DNA from: Syngnathus acus
Lineage: Eukaryota > Chordata > Actinopteri > Syngnathiformes > Syngnathidae
Assembly: GCF_901709675.1 (NCBI RefSeq)
Contig: NC_051092.1
Coordinates: forward strand, 686,491 to 750,490
Direction of reading: 5' to 3'
DNA: 64,000 nucleotides
Shown here: one piece after another, positions 51,201 to 64,000 of the stretch
Layout: each line of letters begins with the position of its first letter
How positions within the stretch are numbered: the stretch's first letter is position 1
The notes under the pieces: model-generated
What the model saw: only the letters and a program-made list of their open reading frames with translations
The model's database searches: none
Told to the model about the DNA's origin: nothing
Translations under genes and position numbers: made by a program

Positions 51201-54200
51201 GATAGCTAAAGGCAGTAAAGAGTGGGAGCTCTTGACTCAAATGGTCATGGAATATGATTCAGGGGTGTTACATAAACAAAGAGTGTTAATAATTCATGTT
51301 GTCTTGTGCCACTTAATTACTTTGCACTGTGTACACGGAGATGTTCCTATTGTGGAGTCATGTGTTCTTTTGATTGATATTTATATGGTCCGTATAGCAC
51401 TACAGTACAGCGATAGATTTATTGTATTGAATTGCATTGTTATATTTAAACTGCTGGTATTTTTGTAAAAGCAGAATTCATGTACTGGACTCCTTTAAAA
51501 AAAAAGGAAAAAAAAAATCATGAAAGTAGACTTTGTAAGCAAAGGTAGAAAGAAATCAACTTACTTTTGTGTGTTCTGAATTGAATGCTCAAGGTGACCA
51601 ACATGGAAGCCGCCGCCGAGCTGCCGAGCTGCCTGCCGCCAATTAGCACACACAAAACTCCGGAATGAAGGGTGCACAAGAGATCTGCTTAATTCCGAGC
51701 CTGCAAGCAAAAGTTTCTGTGGCTGCTGCAACACACACACACACACACACGTAGTTTTTGTTGATTTCCCGCAGCAGTCGCTGAGGACAGGGAGGCAATG
51801 GAGGAACAGGTGAGTGACAGATGCCTGGCAGGTAATTCAAGACGAGAGGGGAGGAGCTCCTTAGGGTGCTCGCTCGCTCGCTCGCTGTGTTTGCATGTCA
51901 ACTGGGGGTGATGCAACTGAAAATCAAAAAGGAACTGAAGCCGCCATGATACAAAGGCTGTTTAGATTTTTTTCTTCTAATAGCCATTATATAAGCACTT
52001 GATTTCATCAGAGGTAGGCGATCAATGGGATTTTTTTCTGCTGCCTTGAACTCTATCAGAAGCACTGACCTATAAAGTGCAACATACATTGTAAGATTTG
52101 GTGCATGAAATTGCCTTTTCTTCCATTTATTAGGGAGCAAGTATGCAGTCCAAACAAAGGTTTGACCCAAGGCCTTTCTATGATTTGTTTTACGTAGCAG
52201 TTAGTTACTATGGAAACCTTTCTATAAAGTTTGATCATTAACCTGAAGCTGTTAGCCCTGACAAATCATCAATCAACAATATTTGAAGAAGTTCAGGTGG
52301 AAATGTGGCTGGAAAGACTTGTGTCATTATTGTACAAATAGTCCTCTTAATGAAGTTATTGTCATTATAGTGTTGAGCTTAAATGGCAAATTACAGTCAT
52401 ACAAATGTAGAACTTTTAAATTTGACATGAAGGCAAGTCAGCCATAAAGGGTTCAAATCTCCAAATGTTCGTGAATTCAAACCTTTCATCCTTGGAATTA
52501 GATTTTCTGTCCAGTCGTTATCGGAGCAACCGCGCCCTCTATTGGAGGATGTGTGTTGATAATCACACATCATAAATTAACATGTGTAAAGCAATTGTGC
52601 ATGTGAAAATAAGTAACATAACGCTTTCGTTAGTCTCGCTGCATTAAAGTGAACTATCTGAGACCTTCCAGGAATGGTTTTCACTTTCTAAATATATACT
52701 AAATGACCTTTAAAAAAATAATAATTTCATGCAATTATCAGACACTCCTAGTCAGGTACTTATCTTTTTTTTTTTTTTATTAAGAGATGAGTGAATCTGC
52801 GTTACCACAAAAATGACATTGAATAAAAACTTTTCATCTATTATGCCCTGGCATCTTGAGAAACCTTGAGAAAGTGGCAGCATTACACTTGGGTGTACAG
52901 TATCACTTCAATGAATACCGCTCCGATCAATAATTCAAACTTACGCTTAAAAAAAGAACACAAAGCGACAGAACAGACCATGAGATGCTAATTGGATGTA
53001 AATGGAGGCCACATTGTCCATTTCTGTGGTAAGAAGGATGTATGTTATCTATAGACTGACCTTGATTGGTATTAAATGTCGAAACAGAAAAATTGGAGTT
53101 TGATGACAAGTTGGACGTTTTGGGGCTAATTCTGACTGTGTAAAATACATTTCAAATCTCTAAAAAGTTTTTATATGAACTGAGATTCCACGATGACAAT
53201 GTCGACATTTTAAACGTGACGACATCAAACTACACACATATTGTAAATAATGTGCATTGAATGTAAATATACTCACTTTACTATACTTCATTGAGGAAAG
53301 GTAAATACTGATTGTCGTGTTTCTTAAAGGGCCACTTACTCCGTAAAGTACCTTGACGCCACGGGGGCTTATAATAATATGAAATATACATTTTAGCTGT
53401 GTTTCTAAACTCTATTCTAAAATCCTCTGCCTTCATTTAACACTTTGGTCAAGCACTTTACATGATATTGAGTAGCTCATGATAGTGGTACGAACCGAGC
53501 TAAGAATCTTTTCGAGGTGCTACTTGGTATGAGAAGTTTCAGCGCCACTCTCGTGTACAATGAAAACATTGGGGCAAAATGTATATACTAGCCACACATA
53601 GCAAGCATCCATGCGATTGGCAAAATGAACTGCCTTAACGTGGCCAGCTGTTTCATTGTCCCCCTCAGCATCTAGCTGGCTCTCTGTCTCGCTTGTCCTC
53701 TCAAACAATCTGCATAGTGTGGCTGGCGCAAGAAGGGAGGCGTTGTTTGCCTTGAATGCAGGAAAGGCACGGGGGGGGGGGGGCGAAGAGGGAGATGCTC
53801 CAGCTGTGGAAGGACAAGACAACACAACAGCATCTCACATGTGGCGAATGGGGGGCGTCCAGGCTGCGGGGGGGGGGGGCTGCACACAGTGGCATTGTTG
53901 TGGGGGTGCAGCTGATAAGAGTCCGAGAAATGGATCATTCCCTCCCCTCCTCCTCGTGAGGCCCTAACGCAAAACACTCCTCTTGACGTAAGGCCCCGCA
54001 GATGGGTTTTAAATCATCAAACTACATCAAGGAATGATGTTTTATGTTTTTTTTGTTGGAAAACATGTCATATGTGCGGTAAATCCAATGAAGTCAACTA
54101 TAACTTGTAGTGACAGTATCAAGTTTAGTACATGTGTTCCCTCCTCCAGATGTGATGTAAGGAATTGGGTTCTGGAAGACTTACAAGTGTTTTATAGGAT

Positions 54201-54341
54201 ACCATTTATTATTTCACTGCAAGTGTCAATGCTTTAAACAGCTTGAGAAGTTGTCAAAATCAATGTTGATGTGGACAAGATTTATTCGACTTCTTTGGCG
54301 TCAGCTAATTATGATTATGAATATTTGCATGGTTTATGACC

Positions 54342-54436
54342 ATTATGGATGGATGGATGGATGGATGCCATAAAATGGTAAACGTAGGGTTTCCTTATAT
54401 TTTATGTTTTAAAAAAACCCTACGTAATATTATTAT

Positions 54437-54476
<40 letters not shown>
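54342..54476. repeat. (GGAT)n, short inverted repeat and (TA)n tract
   Basis: A five- to six-unit GGAT repeat (about 54346-54366), a perfect 11-base inverted repeat ACGTAGGGTTT/AAACCCTACGT (54382-54392 and 54415-54425), then (ATT)n passing into a (TA)n run to 54476. Confidence 0.85.
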
Positions 54477-54481
<5 letters not shown>

Positions 54482-55126
54482 TTGCTTCGCTTTTATAATT
54501 GTCTTAAGTTTTGTTATCATAGCCATACATTACAGTTGTAATTGATAATGGCCTTAAAGTTGCAAGACAACACAAACTACCAGTCTCTCTACACCTGAAT
54601 TATTTGGAATGACTATTGTAAGTTAAATAAGGATGGAAATAATGCTTTTAAACTTTGATTTCGTTTTTTTTTTTTTTTTTTTTCCAGCCCCTCCCTCACC
54701 TGCTTGGTCTCCTCTCCTCCGACGCCCCTCGATCTTGTCCTTGCGCACATCCTGTCCAGGAAGGAGGGGAACCAACTTCACTCGCTTTGGATGACTTGGA
54801 CGCAGCTTTTACGCACAACATTTGAGCGATTCGATTCGGCAATTTTTTCACAAGGTGACATGGTTGCGATGGCGTGTTGGAGATGATGAGCCGCCGCCGG
54901 CTGTGACACGTGTGAATTTGTTTGACAACCTTGCGTCTTTGGCAACTGAACGAGAGAGAGAAAGACGCTCGCTCTTCGCGTGCACGATTGGATTTCTTTA
55001 TTTTTATTTTTCGTCCCGTCCAAGAAGAGAGTTTGTGATGCATCTTTGAACGTTTCCCCCATCCGAATTGCTGTCGTTCGGAGCAACGGGGATTTTCAAT
55101 GGATTTTTTATGCGGGGCCCGCTAGG

Positions 55127-58100
55127 ATGGACGTGGTAGATGAAACTGAAGCCTTACAGAGATTTTTTGAAGGTAAGACGTCGCACTCTTGAAAAGTTGA
55201 CATTGTCAATTGAAGGTGTATTTTTCAGGCAGTTCGACGTGCACGTGTTGCCACCTTCTCTCTGGAAACTCAATGAGTTTTGTTGATTACGACTCGACTA
55301 CTTTAGATTTGCAACTCACTGCGAGAGTCATTGACTTTAAACATGTCAGTTATTCATCCGTTTTTTGTTTCTTTGAACCCCAAAATGCAAGCAACCTGGA
55401 GGGTTAAAGGGCACAGCATCAAAAGTGCTTGTGATGGCTACCAGATCAAGTTGAACACTTGAAGGATTCAAGTTAAGAAGATAAATGGCGGGTTTTGCAA
55501 AAGTGTTTGAGACGCGAGCAATGTTATGGTTGAATAATTGCACAAGTCTATGCAAAAAGAAATGATTGAGGAAAACCAAAATGACATGAAGTGGTGCTTT
55601 GCTTTTCTTTTTTGAGCATTGATTTGAATTCATCCCAGAATTGACTCTGACTCACTTTGTCATAATAAATGACGTACATCACAGGCAAGATATTGACGTT
55701 CACTCACGTCTGTTTGATTGATTCACAACACTCCCATGTCTCCGAATTCCCGGTGCACTAATTCCACATTGACCATGTCAAGTGTTTGGCAGAAGTCAAG
55801 TGCACATCGACACTTGAGTTTTATGGATTTCGTCAATGAAAAAAACTTGATCGTATACAGTATACACACAGTGTTAACTTATATTCCCGGGCCACCCTGG
55901 ACTGTCAGAGATTGGGTGCCATTTTGACAGGAATTTAGTGTGTTTACATTCTTGCTTTGGGAGTAAGAGAGATGTTCTTTCTCTGGCTTTATGTGAGCCA
56001 CACTCACTTGCACTAAAATGTCAACTTGGCCATGAAAAGTAAATAGGTGCTTGTTTTTGATGCTTTGAGCCTGTTTCAAATGTTGCCTTTGAGGGACTGC
56101 TAATTATTTCGAAGATAAAGACGGTGAGCTTGCAAGCCTTTGGTATCAAGCCATCATAAAAAATAATGATGAAACAATGTGAGTCGAAGACATGGAGCTT
56201 TTGTCAATAGAGTTCCATTCCAAGATAAAGATCAAATAATGGACAGAAATCTCATGCTAGGCTAATGATGCCATAGCTTCTAAATCATGTTGCTCTGAGT
56301 CATCCCTATGAAGCTCACAACTTTGTCAAACAACACGAAAGGCTTTCAGTAAATCTTTATTGTTGCGTGCTGGACTTAGTTTGAGTACTTTTCAAAATCT
56401 CGTGCAAGCTGGTGCAGCGTGGCACGTTTTTAAAAAGGGTGCTTTGCGCCGTTGTGGGCGTGAATACTGCAGACTGCGGCTTGTGCAGTGATTCAGAGGG
56501 TTCAATGCATTCTGTTGTTATAGTTATGAATGAAATGGGATGTACTAGTGAGTATTAATGACAGCAATTAATTCATCTGGAGCTCCCACACACACATACA
56601 CCGTCAATTTAAGTGATTGCCTCACAGGGTGGTTTGTTAAGCGTTGAGTGGAAATTCATCTCTCAATTCCCAATGAAAGTCAACGATCTGACCAAAATCA
56701 ATGTGAATGGCCCCATTCCATTCAAACAGGTCGTTGAAAAAATGTTGCTTTTCATTATAGGGAGGCATTTGGCTTTGATTTTGGATGATGGTAGACTTTT
56801 TGTTTTTGCGGCTTTTATCCAAGAACACACGCAGCCATCACAGTGATGGATCTCAACCACCCACCCACCGCCGGTAAGCTATGTTTTAATAGGATTACCG
56901 AAATATGTATACATCACCCTAATGCACAGCTTGCATTCCTGGCATAGCCCTGCTGGTTGTTAAAACACAATGAGGTGAGACTGGGGTGTTTCTTCTCAGA
57001 AGACTCCATTAGAGTAACAGTGAGCAGACAGGGTGAGGAGGTGAGACAGAGCAGACTCACAGTGCTGAGAGAATCGCCCTTTGGGAGAAAGCCAACCAAA
57101 TCTCCAACCATAACTTGACCTTCTCATCTCTGACTCACTTGGACAATAAACAGTTGCTCACATGCACACGCAAAGTTTTGTGACATTTATTGCCGCGGTG
57201 TGGATTCATCTCAAGTAACCATCCTCTCTAAGTCAACTGAACTATTGATTGAAATATCACTTTGGTTTTTGTGTGAGGTGTCATGGACGTTTCATCCACG
57301 TTCCTTTGAGCAAAAACATATGCTGGGAGTTACAGTGTAAACACCACGTCAAGCACAACTTGATGGAAGCAACGTGTCACTCCACTTGCAATACACAGTT
57401 AAGCGGAGTCGACACATCTTGATTTTTTTTTCTCCAACATCTTAACCGATTTATTAAAGCCTTCTCATGGTGAGGAAGTAAAACTCCCCGAAGTATGTCA
57501 TCGTACCAAGAGCGACCTGTGAGGGGCAGCATGGTGCCACAAGGCATCCGCAGAACATCCAAAGAATTTGGATTTGTGTAAAGTGCTTCTTTTAAATGGC
57601 ATAAAACAGTCAGTGTTTGTTTCATTGAGCCAAGGCACATGTTTTCCATTTGAAAAAAAAAAAAACCTCACAAATATCTCATATGTTGACACAGATGTTA
57701 AACAACACAATCTGCAATCTGCATTTCCATCATCCACACCCAGAAACATGAATGTGCCAATGTTTGAATGAAATGCTTGGCAAGTGCTCGAGCGGAGGAC
57801 AAAAAAAAAAAAGAAAATTCTCTCAACAAGTTTCTTGCGATGCCGATAGCACTTGAGGCCAACTGATGGACAAAGTGTGCGTATACCACTCTTGTTCTTT
57901 CTCCCGTTGAAAATCCATTCCTCATGTGGCTGTACGAGAATTCCTATGAAGTACTCCCAACAAGCTAGTGAATCATAGTTCCAGAAGGTGGTTTTGAAAA
58001 TGCTGCTTGAAAGCCGGATCCATATACCAGCCGCCAGACTCCTTTGATTTACAGCTCCGAAAGGTGATTTACTTGGAAAGGAATGAAGGTATTGTTCCAG

Positions 58101-59905
58101 AGCGGCCAGGCGTGAGGTGCTCATGGATGACCTTTTATTGTCGTGCCTCACCTTCATCATCAGCACCAGCAGTCATCCTCAAATGTGTGACAATGACAAT
58201 AAAGATCTATTCTATTCCCAGCTCGTGTTGACGTGGAATCGTGAGAAATACACATCTTGGACTTTTCTCTGCGATTTTGTATTCGATTGGAAGTATGTCA
58301 ATTCCAGATTTGCAATTGCTCAAGTTTAAAGCTCCTAAACATGTCGATGAAGAAATGACCTTCTGTTTGGTTGTGCCCCCACTTGACCCCAATGCAAGTG
58401 GATTGAAAATAATTGGATATTCTGAGTAACATTTTTTTTTTCCAAAGGAATCGACCTCCTACTTGGATCTAGCATTTGTTAAGATGAATACATTATTTAG
58501 AGAACTTGGGGGGAATATAAACAGTTGCCTTATCTGATGTTGAAAAGAGTTGGAAATGTTTGTTTCCTGACCCCTGCCTCATCTGTTTACTCGTTCTTGC
58601 GTCATCCTGCTAACTAACAGTGATGAAAACATGACCTCCTTTGCTGAGGTCCAGAGGAAAAATAATAGTTTGTAAAGTTCTATCAATCTCTCTCTTAGGG
58701 TCACCTCTTCTTTTTTTTTTTTTTTCTTTCCCTCCAGTCATTCGCTCTCTACGACGTCTGGTTTTCCTTTTTTTTGGTGGCCTTTCTTTTGTGTCACGCT
58801 CCCAGCCCTGTCACTCCTCTAATCTCCTGAGCCAGGTCCACCATGCAGTGCGCCCAGTGCTTGTGAGCGACGAGGACTGTGTGTGGTAGCCTGGTACAGC
58901 CCTTTCTCATGACTGAGGAAGGAATAATCCTCATTATAACACCCCTCAAGCCATTCACACGCACGTACACGCACCAAATTACCTTTTCTTTTCTTCCACG
59001 TCGACGTGCACGCACGCGCAGCCTCGCACATACACACTTGTTGGGGCTGATGGTCTGCGGGAGAACGTCTTCAACTGCCATTAGTCAAACATGTGAAAAA
59101 TCGAGTGGATTTTGTTCTTCTTGAAGGGGTTTTTCGTCTCAAGGACATCAACATGCTTTGGCTACGTGCAGGTACTCCTCCATAATGTGTTTTTAAATGT
59201 ATGAGTTGTGAGGCTCAGTTTTCTTTTTTTTTTCTTTTTCTATATGCAACTGCCAGTGTTTGTGTTCTTCTGTATTGTGTATTGAGTTTGGTTTCACCTG
59301 CGTCGTGGTAACCAATTTATTATCCTCCAACAAACGTATGGAAGGTGACTACGCTTTATAGGAAAACAATGAATACAGTATGGTTTGGTGTTGAGACAGT
59401 GTCCTTGAGGACCAGTCAGGGGCCGCCGTTCAGCCACTTCTGTACTGGACACAATGAAAGAAGTCCCAAAGGTCATGGCACCACTCTCGCTAACCTGTCC
59501 AATAGCTGGAGGACCTGCAGGAACAGCAAGCAAGAAAGATGTTGCTTCCGTTTGGAAACACATATCCCGAAGTATCTGTTCTTTTTGTTTTTCTGTCTTT
59601 GAGGACTTTGTTTCGACAATGATGGTGGGACAGAATCTTAATCGTGTGTGGAGCTCTGTGTTGAGATAACCACAGCACAGGAGTACATCACGCACAATAC
59701 GACCAAAACAGTTCGAGGTTGAACCTTCAACCGGATAAAGTTACACAAAAGCAAAGTGACTGAATTGAGCCCTCATCAAGTACGCGGGACGTCATACACG
59801 TCGGCGGTCTGAATTGAAAACTTTTGTGATTCATTTTTATCACAGGAATTTGCTTGAAATCTAATTTGTACGACCTTAGGGGCAGCTTCGAGAGTAGATT
59901 CGCTT

Positions 59906-59952
<47 letters not shown>

Positions 59953-62900
59953 TACACAAACTCTGAAAAGACCAGTCTGTATTGAAGTGAGTCTGACAAT
60001 GATGACAGTGTTTGTTGTGTCCACAGCTGGACTGAATACAAGTAAAGTTGCACACAGCATCGCAAACTCCACTGATTGAGTGACAGGAGATGGAAGCTAT
60101 TCATGGTTGTGTAAGATTAAAAATGATTGCTTCGGTTTACGCTATTGCAAGCAAAACAAATAAAATAAATCTAATATCACATCCTTTTCTCAGCTTCGAC
60201 AACTTAACAAATGTTTGTTTCTGGAGACAATTTTTCAATGACGTGTTGCTCTTGTGCTGGAACCCTGGACTATAGTTTCTTTGACATCATTTGGACAAAA
60301 ACGGTGGCGGTGGCGTAATGCCATACCGTGCTTTGCCTTCTCTTTGCAGTTCTCCTTCACACTTTCATTCATTTGAGCCAACTTATGGTTTGTCCTCCTT
60401 GTTGGCCTCCCTCCCTCCATCCATCCATCCAGCCAGCCATCCATCCATCCAGCCAGCCTCCCCTCTCCCTGTAGCATTTCGTTATCAGGCCTGCCAGTTT
60501 AGATTTACGGCTGTTGTGGGTGGGGTGCACATCTGGATCTTATTTCAGGGGGAACCATCCTGCTTTTCTCCCGCTGCACTGGCACGCATTAGGAGACATT
60601 TACCATCTGCTTCTGTCCACTCAAGAGAGCGTGAACCTGCTAAAGGTTGCAGAGGACCTGACATTGCAATGTGAAGATTGATGTGACACAATAAAATTCG
60701 GGGGGGGGGGGACCTTCATGTGCTTAAGGACAAGTGGTCACAGTCTGCTATGCTGGCAATGCTTTGCGTGCTTGTTTGCGCCCATTTTGTGTAAACTGAG
60801 TACATCAGGCTATTAGTGAGGTCATGTGTTAAGGATTTGAGAGGCTTTGGCGCTCAAAGGGTGAAAAAGAAAGAACCTGCACTCAAGCAGCACGGCACGA
60901 TTGGCTTTCCCAACCTTTATTGAGCCACGCACGGCACAAGCAAAATTGATATACAGTCCCGGAGGAGGCTTTTATTCGACTATATTAAAAGGAGACATGC
61001 ATGAGTGCAGTCATGGAGCAACAAGATTCATTGTTTGTTGTAATTGAGGAGGGCAGCTTTATGCATCAAGCAATGTTAACTCCTAATATTGGAGCGAAAG
61101 TAGCCACACATTCCCACTAAGCAAATCATAGATTGTGTTTATCCTTTTTGAAATACTGTACAAGGCAAATGGCATCTAATCAAGTGAGTTGCGATAAGGA
61201 GGGAAAGGATCCAAAGTCGGCATCCACTTGCAATTAGTGTGCAAAGTTGTTGAAAGATTCCTGTTGTTAATTCCCACATGCTCTCTATCTCCTGACCCCC
61301 CCTCCCCCTCCCCTTTACCCTAGGCCATGATATTACCAGTAGTCTGGATACAGCCAACATCGACACCAGTATCCTGGAAGAGTACATCAGCAAGGAGGAC
61401 GATAGCACTGACATGTCAGTAGGGACTACGCGCCAACCCGGCAACGTCAAAACAACACACACTGCCCATGCACTTCATGTCGTTGCGAAGGAATTTGTTT
61501 TCTCTGATAAAGCTAATCCCCCCCCCCCCCCCCTTTTTTTGCCCTTGGGTCTCCCAGCTGTTTCTCAGAGGTCCACAGCACCCCGGGACCTAATTACTCA
61601 TCCCCCCAGGCGGGAGTGTCCACCTCTGGGGGGTTGGTGTGCGGCGTGAGCCCTCCGATTCCCCTCCGCCAGGGAGCGCCTCCCCCCGGCCCCCCCAACT
61701 GTCCCAACAACCCGTACCCGGCGGCGGGTCCTTCCCTGAGCCTGCGGCACAGCTACCCCTGCCTGGGTCAGCATCAGCAACACCAGCAGCACCAGCAGCA
61801 GCACCAGCAGCAGCAGCAGCACCAGCAGCAGCCACACATCAAACCCGAGCACAGAGCTCACTACGCCCCTGGGTGAGTGAAAGGCCCACTTTTTTGGAAT
61901 GGGCTTGGTCATAAGCAGATGAGAGTAAAAAAAATGACTAAAATATGCAAAATTGTTCCTCATTTAATTAGGAAATTAGCCATAATCACCTCAAAGTGAA
62001 ACGAAATAAATATACCCACAATGTTATATAAAAGACAATATTCTGGACAGCCACTTCAGAAAATGGAGTTTTTTTTCCGATCTTGCGTTTTATTTTAGAA
62101 CTCTTCCCGAGTCCCCGCCAGACTCAAGCTCAGAGCCGTACTCACCTCAGCAGGTGAATGGTGAGTGACCACCATTTGCTTCCACTTTTTTGAATGTATC
62201 ATGATAATAATAGATTATATGCTATCCACGTAAGAGTTTTAAAAGTAAATCCTTGCCACCACGATGACTTTCAGACCCGCACATGATTAGGACCATGACG
62301 CCGGAAAACATGTGTCACATGACTCCGACGCCGCCCCTTCCGCCTCACTATGGCGGCATGCACCGGGACATGTACTTGAAGCCAGAGCCCATCATATCCC
62401 AGTATCCCATGGGCCCAGCCACCAGTGCCGGTGGAGACATGCAGCAGACGCAGATGCTTCACCAGCTACTGCAGCATCCGCAGGGGCAGGAGTAAGTGAT
62501 GATGACCATCATCATGATGAAGAAAGTCACCCATTTGCAATTTTCTTTTGATTTCTACCTTGGTTCATTTGCTTTTTGTACGATTTCTGAAATGGCGCCA
62601 AAACAAGATGGCGTCCGTGTTTCAATTGGAAAGATGGAAACATTTGAATGAACTGATTGTGTTTCGAATGAAATTGGGGAAAAGACATTAGCAATATGGT
62701 AGATTTACAACTCAGACACAAGGGACACAACATTTATGAGGTTTAGCTTCAGCTATCACTAGCAGACGCAGGTAAGCTAGCTTAGTTAGCTCCAGAGTTT
62801 AGCTAACACACATATGTATTTTTTTGTGTATTGCTCAGTGGAAAAAAAAAAACAACAACAACACTCCAGTGTGTGTTGTGACTAAGATGGATTGTGTGAG

Positions 62901-64000
62901 TTCACTTACGATACGATTTACACCAAGTAATCATTTGAAATTCAGTTGGGACTCAACTTGACTTGAGGCTTATGGTCAGGTAGCAGCAAGGTTAATATTG
63001 TCGATTTAGTTTGAATTTTTTATTTGTTTCTACTGTCCAGATAGAATGATTGCACGTGCTTTTTGTTTCCATTTGTCCCACCAGTGGAATTCCTGTTCAT
63101 CAGGCAAAAAAGAGGAAGCATTCTGACTCTCCCAACAGCACTCTCAATTCCCAAATCCTCACAGGTATCATCAAACAAGAACCAGGTAGGCGGGCAGGCA
63201 GGCAGGCAGGCATCTTTCTTTCTTTCTTCTTCACCTCTTCTACCTCACCCGCTCTTGCTTTTTAACAAAACAGAAAAGTTTGGACACTCGGGTGGTTTTC
63301 GTGCGTTCTCATCTTCATCCTGATATCCGATCATCTGGTTTGATTGCAGGTTTGATGCAGGAGGCCGACAACGGATACATGGACCCAAACTATCAGTGCA
63401 TCAAGTGGCAACCTCACCAGCAGAACAAGTGGACGCCACTTTATGATGCAAACTGCAAAGAGCTGTGGGTGGATTTAATGTTGGCCAATTTTGATTGGAG
63501 GGAGAAATAACAGGCAAAAATGGAAGGGAGTGATAATTGTTGGAAAAGATCATTCAAGCACACAATTGACATTGCCGGGCCGCAGAGGTCTATAAATTCC
63601 TCAGAGGTGAGCCGTGCGGGGGAGTGAACCGGCCGGCGCGAGGTTTCGATTAAGAAAGACGAGAGGAAGGAGGGGGGGGTGAAGGAAGAATTTACTTTAG
63701 CAACGCTGGAAACCGAGAGTAATGACAAGAAATGACCTTTCGGCACGTGGAAAAGATATTGCCGCCGTCAATAGAAATGTCCATTCTCTTGACGCCTTTT
63801 TTTCCCTTCTATGTCTTTAGCCCGATGCCAAGCTACCGAGTAGATGCCGACAAAGGCTTCAACTTCTCCTTGTCCGACGATGCTTTTGTGTGCCAGAAGA
63901 AGAATCACTTCCAGGTGACAGTGTACGTAGGGATGCTGGGCGATCCCAAGTACGTCAAGACAAGCGAAGGATTTCAGCCCATCGACTGTTTCTATCTCAA
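55127..64000 (+). CDS. myrf: Myelin regulatory factor, 5' part (runs off window)
   Basis: MYRF is an ER-membrane-tethered transcription factor that cleaves itself through an intramolecular chaperone domain and activates myelin genes. Exons: 55127-55172 ([15 protein letters not shown]), 61324-61414, 61558-61872, 62099-62160, 62275-62491, 63085-63185, 63350-63464 and 63821 to the window end; all joins keep frame. Exon 2 gives [17 protein letters not shown]; exon 3 is proline-rich with a Gln/His tract; exon 4 has [16 protein letters not shown]; exon 6 carries the NLS-like [14 protein letters not shown] and GIIKQEPG; exon 7 has [17 protein letters not shown]; exon 8 opens the Ndt80-like DNA-binding domain ([40 protein letters not shown]). 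The chaperone and membrane parts lie beyond the right edge. An in-frame TAG just upstream supports the chosen ATG. The EPS8-family neighbour lies 10.9 kb away on the other strand. Confidence 0.95.
58090..58218 (+). mobile_element. 3' tail of a second LINE-type element
   Basis: ATGACCTTTTATTGTCGTGC leads to TGTGTGACAATGACAATAAA and GATCTATTCTATTCC. AATAAAG followed by a short CTATT repeat is a common fish LINE 3' end, and it is unlike the tail at 46020-46253. No coding part is attached; the left limit is approximate. Confidence 0.5.
59907..59950. repeat. (CA)n microsatellite in myrf intron 1
   Basis: Twenty-two uninterrupted CA units. Confidence 0.97.
60407..60465. repeat. CCAT/CCAGC simple repeat in myrf intron 1
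   Basis: Imperfect tandem CCAT and CCAGC units, (CCAT)n being the complementary form of the common GGAT microsatellite. G and C homopolymers at about 60699-60711 and 61518-61534 lie nearby. Confidence 0.8.

Larger units (their letters stand above)
44246..55126. other. Gene-poor AT-rich region upstream of myrf
   Basis: About 10.9 kb without a coding region I can support; the open frames present are short and unlike any protein I know. It contains simple repeats and one LINE-type tail (listed separately). Near the right end, a T tract at 54664-54683 followed by CCAG looks like a splice acceptor, so a 5' UTR exon of myrf may begin near 54687. Distal control elements for myrf could lie here, but none is visible by eye. 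Confidence 0.4.
55173..61323 (+). other. myrf: Large first intron of myrf
   Basis: 6.15 kb between the first coding exon (donor gtaaga) and the second (acceptor ctag). AT-rich, with no supported gene inside. It holds a LINE tail, several (CA)n, CCAT/CCAGC and homopolymer tracts. First introns of such size in a compact genome often hold enhancers; none can be demonstrated by eye. Confidence 0.8.

Noticed and set aside
57498-58166. 222-residue open frame on the minus strand in myrf intron 1
   Set aside because: No recognisable domain, phenylalanine/serine runs come from homopolymers, and it overlaps a LINE tail; best read as a chance open frame.
59294-59695. 133-residue open frame on the minus strand in myrf intron 1
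   Set aside because: No similarity recognised, no splice or promoter context; probably chance.

Overview
This window is vertebrate nuclear DNA, most likely from a ray-finned (percomorph-type) fish. Evidence: spliced genes with short GT-AG introns (often 80-300 bp), many CA microsatellites, LINE-type 3' tails, and protein fragments recognisable as one-to-one vertebrate genes. No bacterial, viral or organellar gene organisation is seen. The species cannot be named from the sequence; the tight introns suggest a compact genome.

Layout, left to right: 3' end of znf609 (+, 1-2487); prr5l (-, 3755-5909), an mTORC2-associated protein; a 2.4-kb inverted-repeat element packed with palindromic tandem repeats (about 6655-9060); rps17 (-, 10553-12734), whose three long introns each carry a copy of an H/ACA-type snoRNA; commd9 (+, 13269-14820), divergent from rps17; fcsk fucokinase (-, 15025-20382), convergent with commd9; pclaf (-, 21258-22079), divergent from nedd1 (+, 23188-26167); an unnamed RING-H2 protein with a SUMO-interaction-like motif (-, 26373-28166); sycp3 (-, 29178-30688); actr6 (-, 31423-33773); a gene with four tandem Myb/SANT-like modules (-, 34433-37672); an eps8-family gene (-, 39524-44245); about 10.9 kb without recognisable genes; and the 5' half of myrf (+, 55127 to beyond 64000) with a 6.15-kb first intron.

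The first 44 kb are gene-dense and mostly GC-rich; the last 20 kb are AT-rich, repeat-bearing and gene-poor around a developmental transcription factor. The genes do not form a pathway. From memory of the human map the neighbours come from several places (15q22 for ZNF609 and PCLAF; 11p12-13 for PRR5L and COMMD9; 12q23 for NEDD1, SYCP3 and ACTR6; 16q22 for FCSK; 11q12 for MYRF), so this is a rearranged fish block. Several genes share cell-division themes (pclaf, nedd1, sycp3), but shared position does not show shared function.

The best leads are the three snoRNA paralogues inside rps17, the palindromic repeat element, the four-module Myb/SANT-like gene, and the RING/SIM gene. Exon coordinates were worked out by hand. 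For rps17, commd9 and pclaf the exon lengths sum to intact reading frames; for other genes the spans are firm at the ends where stated and approximate inside.
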